From Clostridium sp. C8-1-8 (GTDB lineage Bacteria; Bacillota; Clostridia; Clostridiales; Clostridiaceae): a stretch of DNA of 64,000 nt. The notes beneath the pieces are model-generated. The model was not told the origin of the DNA. It saw only the letters and a program-made list of their open reading frames with translations, and ran no database searches. Below, piece by piece: positions 57,135 to 64,000 of this stretch. The stretch lies in the NCBI RefSeq assembly GCF_009928445.1, contig NZ_JAABNO010000017.1, positions 1 to 64,000 of the forward strand. The letters run 5' to 3'. Each line of letters starts with the position of its first letter. Position 1 is the first letter of the stretch. The position numbers and the translations under genes were made by a program.

Positions 57135-58876
57135 TACACAGCCCCCCTTACTGTATCAAAATCTCCAAATTGATTTTGGTATACACTATAATAATACCCT
57201 CTCTTCTTTATTAACTCTTCATTAGTTCCTCTTTCAATCACTTTACCCTGCTCTAAAACAAGTATTAAATCTGCATTTTTCACAGAAGAAATCCTATGAG
57301 CTATTATGAAATTGGTTCTACTTTTGTAGATAGACCTAAGCTCCTTATGTATCTTTAGTTCAGTTTCCATATCTACACTAGAAGTTGTATCATCTAATAT
57401 AAGTATAGATGGATTTTTAAGCAGTGCTCTTGCTAGTGCTATTCTTTGCTTCTGTCCGCCAGAAAGTCCTACACCTCTTTCTCCTATTATTGTGTCATAG
57501 CCCTCTGGCATGTTAACTATAAAGTCATGAGCTCCTGCAATGTTGGCAACTCTTTCTACCTGTTCAAAACTAGCCTCTGGTCTTCCATAGGCTATATTAC
57601 CTTCAATAGTATCTGAAAATAAAAATATATCCTGCATAGCCACTGCTACCTTATCCCTGAGTTTTATTACATCCAATTTTCTTATATCAATGCCATCTAT
57701 TTCAATCTTTCCATCAGTAACATCATAAAACCTGCAGATTAGGTTTACTAAAGTAGATTTGCCTGCTCCAGTAGGTCCAAGTATTCCTATTGTCTGTCCA
57801 GCTTTTATTTCAAAGGAAATATCATTTAAAATTTCTTCATTGTCATATTTAAAATGTACATGTTCAAACTTTATATTCCCTCTAATTCCGATTTCCTCAT
57901 GCTCTTCTCTTTGATTTTTTATCTTAACCTCTTCATTGAGTAGATCTCTAATCTTATAGGTTGAAGCTACATACCTTTCGAAATCATTTATAAGCCAGCC
58001 TGCCATACGCATAGGATTGTTTAAAGCCCATATAAATCCATTGAACACAACTAAATCCCCCATTGTCATAGATCCATTTATAACCATTATTCCACCTACA
58101 AAAATCATTATCACGGATAACAACCCTGCAAGAGAATCAAGGACAGGAAGATACTTTTCCCATACTCTGGCGGACTTCAGATTTTTCACTTTATAGTCAT
58201 CATTGACCTTATTGAATTTCTCAATCTCATAATTTTCCTTGGCAAATGCTTTAACTACTCTATTTCCGCTTATATTCTCTTGGACCATTGAATTAAGTCT
58301 AGAAAAGCTCTCTCTTATAGCATAAAATGTTGGTCCAACTTCCTTTGTCATCTTAGTAGCCAAAAATCCTATTACTGGAGTTATTAGAATAAGTGCTATG
58401 GTCAACTTTACATTTACAGTAAACATCATCATTATCGCAAATATAAATACTGTTAAGTTTTCGAATACATTATATACAACATAAGCCACAAAGTGTCTTA
58501 TAGCATCAGTATCTCCAGTCATTCTAGCCATAAGATCCCCTGTTCTAGTATTGTTGTAATACTCAAAGTCCATCTTTAAAAGCTTTTTATATAGATCCTC
58601 TCTTATCTTGAATATTACATCTTGAGAAACAAACTCAAAAATCATTTGAAATGTATATCTATCTATAGCTTTTAGTGCAGAAACTCCAATCATCATAAGT
58701 AGTATAGAAATAAGTATTTTTTTATTTCCACCACTTATTACTTGGTCAACAATCTTACCAGAAAGAAATGGATTAATCATGTTAAGTGCTGATGCAATCA
58801 AAACCATAAATAGTGCTACGCTGTATTTCAGCTTATACTTTTTCAAATATCCCCATATCCATTTTAAACTCCCCAT
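57134..58876 (-). CDS. ABC exporter, transmembrane/ATPase subunit with degenerate catalytic site
   Basis: Partner half of the exporter. The 580-aa protein has six membrane helices (about 15-300), Walker A GPTGAGKST (about 371), canonical LSGGQKQR (about 473) and Walker B ILILDDTTSSVD (about 495), in which the catalytic glutamate is aspartate. In heterodimeric exporters one ATP site is typically degenerate like this, and its LSGGQ completes the active site of the partner. A GGGGG-type site precedes the ATG. It begins the operon, divergent from the AraC gene. Confidence 0.93.
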   Translation of the reverse strand: MGSLKWIWGYLKKYKLKYSVALFMVLIASALNMINPFLSGKIVDQVISGGNKKILISILLMMIGVSALKAIDRYTFQMIFEFVSQDVIFKIREDLYKKLLKMDFEYYNNTRTGDLMARMTGDTDAIRHFVAYVVYNVFENLTVFIFAIMMMFTVNVKLTIALILITPVIGFLATKMTKEVGPTFYAIRESFSRLNSMVQENISGNRVVKAFAKENYEIEKFNKVNDDYKVKNLKSARVWEKYLPVLDSLAGLLSVIMIFVGGIMVINGSMTMGDLVVFNGFIWALNNPMRMAGWLINDFERYVASTYKIRDLLNEEVKIKNQREEHEEIGIRGNIKFEHVHFKYDNEEILNDISFEIKAGQTIGILGPTGAGKSTLVNLICRFYDVTDGKIEIDGIDIRKLDVIKLRDKVAVAMQDIFLFSDTIEGNIAYGRPEASFEQVERVANIAGAHDFIVNMPEGYDTIIGERGVGLSGGQKQRIALARALLKNPSILILDDTTSSVDMETELKIHKELRSIYKSRTNFIIAHRISSVKNADLILVLEQGKVIERGTNEELIKKRGYYYSVYQNQFGDFDTVRGAV

Positions 58877-59004
58877 TATTTTCTCCCCCTTACTTAGTCT
58901 TTCTCTTCATGCCTCTCGACCTAAAGTATTATTATTCTGTTGCTAAATCTACAGATAAATTATTACTTAATTAATTAAAAATATAAATGTAATTTCTTAA
59001 ACTA

Positions 59005-59034
59005 TTGATGTATATTCTTATACAGGTGTATATT
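59005..59034 (+). promoter_or_regulatory. Possible promoter of the AraC-type gene
   Basis: TTGATG (59005-59010), an 18-base spacer and TATATT (59029-59034) lie 30 bases before the start codon. The divergent ABC operon starts about 130 bases away. Confidence 0.45.
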
Positions 59035-59064
59035 TAAAAGGTAGTAATTTAAGGGGGCTAAGAA

Positions 59065-59898
59065 ATGTGTTATACGGGTATGAGTGCTCAATCTTTTAAT
59101 CCTCAGATATTATACATTTTTGAGGCAATAAACAAAAATACTCTGTCTACAAAGTATCACAGTCATGATTTTATAGAGATAAGCGTAATTTTAGATGGAC
59201 CAGTAAAATACATCATAGAGAATGAACAAGTTTTATTAGATAAGGGAGATATACTACTTTTTAATCCAGGCGTATCTCATCAGGAATATGTTTGTAAAGG
59301 TTCTCTAGGCCATGAGCTTCATATTGGGATAACTAATTTTAGATTAGAGGGATTTAGGAAAAATTTTATACTAACAAAGAATAACTCTTCAGTTATAAGA
59401 CTTAAGAATAACGGAGATGAGTTTTTCAAATGCTGCAATGAAATTATCGAGGAGCAAAAAAATAATGCTCTTGGATATGATTTGGTTCTTAAAGCACTAG
59501 TTATGAAACTTCTTGTTGTACTTTTACGAGAAACTCACTTTGAAGAAAATTCAAAGCATACAGTAAAGTACTCCTTTGAATCTACAGATAAGCAAAACCT
59601 TGTTAAAGCTATAATAGATTTTATGAATGAAAACTACATGAACGATATATCTTTAGATAAGATTGCAAAAAATATGTATTTAAGCCCAGTTTATATATCA
59701 AAGATATTTAAAGAAGAGACTGGTGACTCCCCTATAAATTACTTAATACGAAAAAGGTTAGAAAAGGCCAAAGAGCTTCTAGAAGTGGAAGGCTTACCAG
59801 TAAAAATAGCCGCAAAAAGTGTAGGCTATGATGACGCATACTATTTTAGCAAGTTATTTAAAAAGTATTATGGCATCTCTCCTTCTAAAGTAAGCTAG
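59065..59898 (+). CDS. AraC-family transcriptional regulator
   Basis: A 277-aa regulator with an N-terminal cupin sensing domain (about 25-110, with YHSHDFIEISVILDG and LFNPGVSHQEYV) and a C-terminal double helix-turn-helix (about 175-275, with ISLDKIAKNMYLSPVYISKI and VGYDDAYYFSKLFKKYYG). AAGGGGG precedes the ATG. It is divergent from the ABC exporter and may control it; that is inference from position. Confidence 0.92.
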   Translation: MCYTGMSAQSFNPQILYIFEAINKNTLSTKYHSHDFIEISVILDGPVKYIIENEQVLLDKGDILLFNPGVSHQEYVCKGSLGHELHIGITNFRLEGFRKNFILTKNNSSVIRLKNNGDEFFKCCNEIIEEQKNNALGYDLVLKALVMKLLVVLLRETHFEENSKHTVKYSFESTDKQNLVKAIIDFMNENYMNDISLDKIAKNMYLSPVYISKIFKEETGDSPINYLIRKRLEKAKELLEVEGLPVKIAAKSVGYDDAYYFSKLFKKYYGISPSKVS

Positions 59899-59915
59899 AT
59901 AATTTCTTAAATAAT

Positions 59916-59957
59916 AAAAAAGTCGCTGAAGCTACCTTTCTTTAGCGACTTTTTTTG
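59916..59957 (+). terminator. Terminator after the AraC-type gene
   Basis: AAAGTCGCTGAAG (59919-59931) pairs with CTTTAGCGACTTT (59940-59952), followed by T residues, and preceded by an A tract. It is also the left hairpin of repeat copy G. Confidence 0.8.
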
Positions 59958-60104
59958 GCATCTGCCTTTCCAAATTTACATGAAGAAAATCTGGCAGGTT
60001 CAATAACTTTATTTTTTTACTGTTTACCCTAAATAGCTATTCTAAAGCCTTGATATTAATAGATTTATCTAGCAAAAAAATTATCCTTTCCTTAACAGTA
60101 AAAA
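59919..60104. repeat. Family 1 repeat (copy G)
   Basis: Full copy between converging genes: left terminator hairpin, GCATCTGCCTTTCC with the arm GAAGAAAATCTGGCAGG, then the module from TTTTTTTACTGTTTACCCTA to CCTTAACAGTAAAAAA. The order and about 70-80 percent of bases match copy F by eye. Confidence 0.8.
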
Positions 60105-60135
60105 ATGCTGAAGAGGCTCTCTTCAGCATTTTTTA
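60099..60135. terminator. Bidirectional terminator after the NlpC/P60 gene
   Basis: AAAAATGCTGAAGAG (60101-60115) and CTCTTCAGCATTTTT (60119-60133) pair perfectly over 15 bases around a three-base loop. It touches the stop codon of the minus-strand hydrolase gene. Confidence 0.85.
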
Positions 60136-60777
60136 CTATTTCATCAATCTTCTAGCTCCTGCATATCTGCTAGAATAATAAGATTCACTTAAAGAACTGA
60201 CAGTTACATTCTTTCCTGAAGATGGAGCATGTATGAAATCTCCGCCTCCTATATATATACCAACATGACTTATTGGACCATAAGTATTAAAGAACACCAA
60301 GTCTCCTGGACTTAGATTACCTTTGGATACAGAACTTCCCATTGCATACTGAGCACCAGTATAATGAGGTAAGCTAATACCTAGCTTAGCATAGACATAT
60401 TGCGTAAGTCCAGAACAATCGAACGCTCTTGGTCCAGATGCTCCAAAAACATAAGGTCGTCCCAAATAATTGTAGGCTATGGAAACAGCTCCGCCACCTG
60501 AAGATGAAGTACCTCCTCTAGAAACTTTTACACTACTACCAGTAGATTTTCCACTACCACTAGACTTACCATTTTCATTTGACTTTGAGTCACTACTTTC
60601 TTCATTCTTTGGTGCTTTAATTGTTTTGTTGTTTGCCTTAAGTTCCGCTGTTTTTACAACAACTCCTTGTTCTGCCTTCGCCGTTGTATCTGCCTTCGCC
60701 TCTGTGGATGAGGCTAGTCCAAATGCTAAAGTTGAGCAAAAAAAGCATGCTGCTATAATCTTAAGTCCTTTCCTCAT
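60136..60777 (-). CDS. Secreted NlpC/P60 (C40) peptidoglycan hydrolase
   Basis: A cell-wall endopeptidase cutting stem peptides. The 213-aa precursor has a signal peptide (about 1-29, cleavage near AKA), a Ser/Gly/Lys-rich linker (about 55-95) and an NlpC/P60 domain (about 96-213) with the catalytic cysteine in FDCSGLTQYVYAKLG, the first histidine in ISHVGIYIGGGDF and the second in IHAPSSG. No SH3 or LysM wall-binding domain is present. The ATG has a GGGGAG site. A good promoter lies 110 bases upstream. Confidence 0.93.
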   Translation of the reverse strand: MRKGLKIIAACFFCSTLAFGLASSTEAKADTTAKAEQGVVVKTAELKANNKTIKAPKNEESSDSKSNENGKSSGSGKSTGSSVKVSRGGTSSSGGGAVSIAYNYLGRPYVFGASGPRAFDCSGLTQYVYAKLGISLPHYTGAQYAMGSSVSKGNLSPGDLVFFNTYGPISHVGIYIGGGDFIHAPSSGKNVTVSSLSESYYSSRYAGARRLMK

Positions 60778-60893
60778 AAATATTCTCCCCTCTCATATTT
60801 ATCATCCAATAAGTATTTCTAGTTCTATTTCAATGTTAACCTTTTCACGCTTTTATGTAGCTGTATTTGTTACCACTTTGTAACTACCTTTAC

Positions 60894-60923
60894 ATTATAG
60901 TAAATTTTTATATGGGAGGTCAA
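60894..60923 (-). promoter_or_regulatory. Promoter of the NlpC/P60 gene
   Basis: On the minus strand TTGACC (60923-60918), 18 bases and TATAAT (60899-60894). The leader of about 110 bases shows no known riboswitch. The rest of the gap to 61250 is AT-rich with no gene. Confidence 0.65.
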
Positions 60924-61249
60924 GGAATTTTATAAAAAAATTATGAACTATTAGTAAATATTATTATTTTTAGTAATGTTTTATTCCATAATTATCATAT
61001 TTTTATAGTTTATATTGATATTTTATTAGTTTATTATGGTAGTTTCTTATAATTTCAGAAAATTTTAAAACGTTTTCATCAATGTACTTTGTGAAATTTT
61101 TTTCTAGTACCAGTTACTTCTCAACTATATGAACAATCTCATAGAGATATAGCTCCTAAAGTTAAAAACTTACTGTGCTATAGGCATACAACTTCAACTA
61201 TTAAATTTTTATAAAATACACCTATATTATTAATCCAAAAGGATAGCCG

Positions 61250-61284
61250 CAAAAAAGTCGCTGAACAAGTTCAGCGACTTTTTT
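61250..61284. terminator. Bidirectional terminator after pepD
   Basis: GTCGCTGAAC (61257-61266) pairs perfectly with GTTCAGCGAC (61269-61278), with six A before and T residues after. It lies about 90 bases after the pepD stop, beyond a mini repeat. Confidence 0.8.
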
Positions 61285-61289
61285 ATTTA

Positions 61290-61327
61290 GGCTATGTTTA
61301 AATTCAAAATGTTACTTTAACGGAGCC
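61290..61327. repeat. Family 2 element reduced to 38 bp, with perfect target duplication
   Basis: GGCTATGTTTAAATT and TGTTACTTTAACGGAGCC are the two ends of the family 2 element joined with almost no interior. Flanking TTTATTTA (61282-61289 and 61328-61335) is a perfect 8-bp direct repeat, as for the intact copy at 18376. Confidence 0.75.
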
Positions 61328-61370
61328 TTTATTTAACGTATTCAGTCTAATTGAAAACTAAAATATTCTA

Positions 61371-62828
61371 CTACTTTATTTCTTTTAATACGTTAAGTAG
61401 ATAATCCCATAGATTCTTTACTGAACTTATGCTCATATGTTCATTAGGAGTATGAACATCATATAGATTTGGTCCAAATGAAATCATATCTATATCAGAG
61501 CCTAGTCTCTCGGTAAATAATCCACATTCAAGTCCTGCATGAATTGCCAATATTTCAGCATCCTTGCCATTCATCTTCCTATATACATCTTGGCAAATTG
61601 TTCTTATCTTTGATTCAGGGTTATACTGCCATTCTGGATAATCAGCAGATGTTGAGAACTGTGCTCCTAAAAGCTCTGCTACTGTTTTAGTTCTTAGTAT
61701 TATCTCATCTTTCAATGATCCTACAGAACTCCTTGTTGCACTATCATATTCTACTGAAGTGTCATTAGTAGTAACAACGCCTAGGTTAGTTGAACTTTGA
61801 ACAAGCCCTGGAATATCCATGCTCATAGTGTCTACACCATCTGGCAGTAAGTATAGAAGTTCCACCGCTTTTTTAGTAGTATCTTTAGAAAAGGCCTTTT
61901 CAACATCTAGGTCAACTAATTCAAACTCAATTCTAACATCAGCATCTGAAGCCTTAAACTCATTTGCTAATATTTTATTCCATTTATTAACCTTTTCTTT
62001 AATAGCTTCTGTTTTCTCACCATCAAAAACTATTAATGAATCATGTTCTCTTGGAATAGCATTATTTTTGGAGCCTCCGTTAGTTGACACCAAGCTAAAG
62101 TCTATTTCTGACAAGATATCCTTTAGCACTCTTCCCATTATCTTGTTAGAATTTCCTCTTTCTTTATTTATCTCCATTCCAGAGTGTCCGCCTTTTAGAC
62201 CTCTGACTCTAATCTCAGCCTTAGCGGCATCACTCTTGACATCTTCCCATTGTATACTTAAAACAGCTTTATTTCTTATTCCTCCCGCACAGCTAACCAA
62301 AAGGAATCCTTCTTCTTCTGAATCTAAGTTTAAAAGTATCTTTCCACTAATGTGCTCAGGACTTACATTCATAGCCCCGCCCATTCCTGCTTCTTCGTCA
62401 GAAGTTATAAGAACCTCTAGAGGTGGATGTTCTATATCATCTGAGCTTAATATAGCTAAGCCATAGGCAACTGCTATACCATTATCAGCTCCAAGAGTTG
62501 TTCCTGTTGCAAATACATTATCCCCTTCTATTCTTAACTTAAGTGTGTCTTTTTCAAAGTCATGTACTGTGCCTTTATTTTTTTCACATACCATGTCCAT
62601 ATGTCCTTGAATTATTACAGTTGGTGCATTTTCATAGCCTTTTGTTCCAGGCTTTTTTATTATTACATTTAAGCTAGCATCTTGAATAACCTCTAGGTTA
62701 TGACCCTTAGCAAAACTTACAAGATAATCACTGATCTCTTTTTCATTTCCTGATCCTCTTGGAATCTTAGAAATTTCTTCAAAATAATAAAATACTTTAC
62801 TTGGTTCTAAATGCGATAAAATTCCCAT
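61371..62828 (-). CDS. pepD: Aminoacyl-histidine dipeptidase (M20C)
   Basis: PepD splits Xaa-His and other dipeptides in the cytosol with two metals. The 485-aa protein has QGHMDMVCEK (metal His and catalytic Asp, about 78-87), TTLGADNGIAVAYG (metal Asp, about 115-128), TSDEEAGMGGAMN (catalytic and metal Glu, about 146-158), a dimerisation insert (about 205-385) and the end HTPNEHMSI with the last metal His. It is a single-gene unit with a terminator. Confidence 0.95.
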   Translation of the reverse strand: MGILSHLEPSKVFYYFEEISKIPRGSGNEKEISDYLVSFAKGHNLEVIQDASLNVIIKKPGTKGYENAPTVIIQGHMDMVCEKNKGTVHDFEKDTLKLRIEGDNVFATGTTLGADNGIAVAYGLAILSSDDIEHPPLEVLITSDEEAGMGGAMNVSPEHISGKILLNLDSEEEGFLLVSCAGGIRNKAVLSIQWEDVKSDAAKAEIRVRGLKGGHSGMEINKERGNSNKIMGRVLKDILSEIDFSLVSTNGGSKNNAIPREHDSLIVFDGEKTEAIKEKVNKWNKILANEFKASDADVRIEFELVDLDVEKAFSKDTTKKAVELLYLLPDGVDTMSMDIPGLVQSSTNLGVVTTNDTSVEYDSATRSSVGSLKDEIILRTKTVAELLGAQFSTSADYPEWQYNPESKIRTICQDVYRKMNGKDAEILAIHAGLECGLFTERLGSDIDMISFGPNLYDVHTPNEHMSISSVKNLWDYLLNVLKEIK

Positions 62829-63300
62829 CTTTACTACATCTTCCTTTCATTATTAAAATTCTATGGTAAAATAATACTATATAGCTATAAGATTTTATAA
62901 ATATAATATAGCATATTAATCCTATAAATACATAAATTTTTAATACCTATATTACATGTAGCCCTAAATTCTTAATATAATACACAGTAATTGCCGTAAT
63001 AATTAAATCTCTTTTTTTTGGATAAATTATAACTGGACTATTAGCCAATGTATCACTTTTCTTTAATCTATTAATAACTATTTCCTTAGGTCATGCTAGT
63101 AGCTTTATAACATAAGCCAGGATATTAAACTTAGAGCAATTCTCATGTTTATTTATTCTTTAGCTTATATATGTATTTTTTTCATTATCAAAAAAATATA
63201 ATTCTTAAAAGATTTATATAAAGTGTAACTCTTTAACCAGTGAAAAATTCAGAAATATTTGAATTATGATTCAAAAAAATAATAATTGTGAGGTGTTTTT
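62829..63300. other. AT-rich intergenic region before pyk
   Basis: The 470 bases separate the divergent pepD and pyk genes and should hold both promoters. I cannot name a convincing -35/-10 pair. A GAGGTG ribosome binding site lies at about 63290. No gene or repeat is visible. Confidence 0.5.
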
Positions 63301-64000
63301 ATGCAAAAAACAAAAATGATTTTTACAATTGGCCCTGCTAGCGACAATGAGGAAATCTTAAGGAAATTTATTGAAATAGGCATGAGTGCAGCAAGATTAA
63401 ACTTCTCTCATGGAACTCACGAAGACCATAAGGTAAAAGTTGATTTGATAAAGAAATTAAGAACAGAGCTTAATTCATCAACAGCTATACTAATGGATAT
63501 AAAGGGACCTAAGATACGAACTCATAATTTTGCCAATGGTGAAGCCGCTCTTAACGAAGGAGATAAATTCATATTTAAATGTGGTGATGAAATACTTGGT
63601 GATGAAACCAAATGTTCTATATCCTACGATATATTATATGAAGATATAAAACCAGGCGGAGTAATTCTTGTAGATGATGGATTGCTAGAATTTAGAGTCG
63701 ATAAGGTAGAAGGAAAAGATATAATCTGTACTGTTGTAATCGGCGGAACCATGAAGAACCACAAAGGGGTAAATGTTCCTAACGTAGAAATTAAGCTTCC
63801 AGCGGTAACAGATAAAGACAAAGAAGATTTAAAATTCGGATGTGAAATGGGTGTTGACTTCGTAGCTGCATCTTTTATAAGAAAGGCCTCCGATGTTACA
63901 GAAATAAGATCCTTACTAGATGAGAATGGTGGCTGCGACATAAAGATAATATCTAAGATAGAGAGTCAAGAAGGTGTAAATAACATAGATGCTATTATTG
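63301..64000 (+). CDS. pyk: Pyruvate kinase, 5' part (cut by window end)
   Basis: Pyruvate kinase makes pyruvate and ATP from phosphoenolpyruvate. The visible 233 residues show KTKMIFTIGPASDNEE, MSAARLNFSHGTHEDH (about 29-44), the nucleotide/metal region MDIKGPKIRTHNF (about 65-77), the B domain (about 70-165), and KIESQEGVNNID (about 220-231), which holds the catalytic lysine and metal glutamate. It starts with ATG behind GAGGTG. No pfkA lies directly upstream, unlike the pfkA-pyk order of many clostridia. The rest is beyond the window. Confidence 0.96.
   Translation, partial: MQKTKMIFTIGPASDNEEILRKFIEIGMSAARLNFSHGTHEDHKVKVDLIKKLRTELNSSTAILMDIKGPKIRTHNFANGEAALNEGDKFIFKCGDEILGDETKCSISYDILYEDIKPGGVILVDDGLLEFRVDKVEGKDIICTVVIGGTMKNHKGVNVPNVEIKLPAVTDKDKEDLKFGCEMGVDFVAASFIRKASDVTEIRSLLDENGGCDIKIISKIESQEGVNNIDAII

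Noticed and set aside
60780..60893. c-di-AMP (ydaO/yuaA) riboswitch before the NlpC/P60 gene
   Set aside because: Such riboswitches do precede wall hydrolases in Firmicutes, but this leader is only about 110 bases and lacks the conserved core as far as I can see.
61819..62466. Open plus-strand frame of 215 codons
   Set aside because: It is antisense to pepD, whose family motifs are complete; the antisense product is low in complexity and serine-rich, and has no recognisable domain.
63624..63941. Minus-strand frame of 105 codons
   Set aside because: It is antisense to pyk, whose motifs continue throughout.

Overview
The window reads as chromosome of a low-GC, spore-forming Firmicute, most likely Clostridium sensu lato. 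The evidence is the AT-rich sequence, strong GGAGG-type ribosome binding sites, a SpoIVFA/SpoIVFB-like pair, a SAM-I riboswitch, an L21 leader followed by rplU-prp-rpmA-obg, and the mreBCD-PBP2-minCDE-rodA-mgsA gene order typical of clostridia. Most genes lie on the minus strand. I see no rRNA, tRNA, prophage or CRISPR array.

Layout. 1-8300: a type I restriction-modification locus (hsdR-hsdM-hsdS) that continues into a YdbC/PC4-like gene broken by one in-frame stop and two unrecognised small genes; another unrecognised gene lies upstream of hsdR. 8300-9030: non-coding, unusual composition. 9031-10807: rlmD-type 23S rRNA methyltransferase and an RDD membrane protein. 11096-12968: an IS1182-family insertion sequence. 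12988-16830: a methionine uptake operon (metN-metI-metQ-metQ) under a SAM-I riboswitch. 16981-19347: an MFS exporter and a TSUP permease. 19578-26065: a phosphorolytic maltose/glucan module (GH65 phosphorylase, GT35 phosphorylase, LacI regulator, beta-phosphoglucomutase) with two related operator-like palindromes. 26161-31599: DUF350 protein, ComEA-like protein, DacF-type carboxypeptidase, RluA-type pseudouridine synthase, RidA, LCP ligase. 31859-53782: a long minus-strand cell-shape, division and ribosome block (maf, radC, mreBCD, PBP2, minCDE, rodA, mgsA, SpoIVFA/FB-like, two radical-SAM-associated proteins, rng, rplU, prp, rpmA, obg, yhbY, nadD, yqeK). 54411-64000: SPOR protein, heterodimeric ABC exporter, AraC regulator, NlpC/P60 hydrolase, pepD and the 5' part of pyk.

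How genes work together. The GH65 enzyme, if a maltose phosphorylase, yields beta-glucose-1-phosphate, which beta-phosphoglucomutase converts to glucose-6-phosphate; the GT35 enzyme handles longer glucans. Prp is encoded between L21 and L27, and L27 carries the N-terminal extension that Prp removes. The Mre/PBP2/RodA group builds the lateral wall and MinCDE places the septum.

The least ordinary content is intergenic. Two dispersed repeat families occur several times. Family 1 is a roughly 200-bp element made of terminator hairpins, a hairpin whose arms covary between copies, and a module with TTTTACTGT/ACAGTAAAA ends. Family 2 is a MITE-like palindrome with ~37-bp inverted ends and 8-bp target duplications; one copy supplies the last base of the obg stop codon and carries a nested second palindrome, and another is shrunk to 38 bp yet still has perfect 8-bp flanking repeats. 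I did not find a convincing new multi-gene system; these repeat families and the unrecognised genes beside the restriction locus are the best leads.
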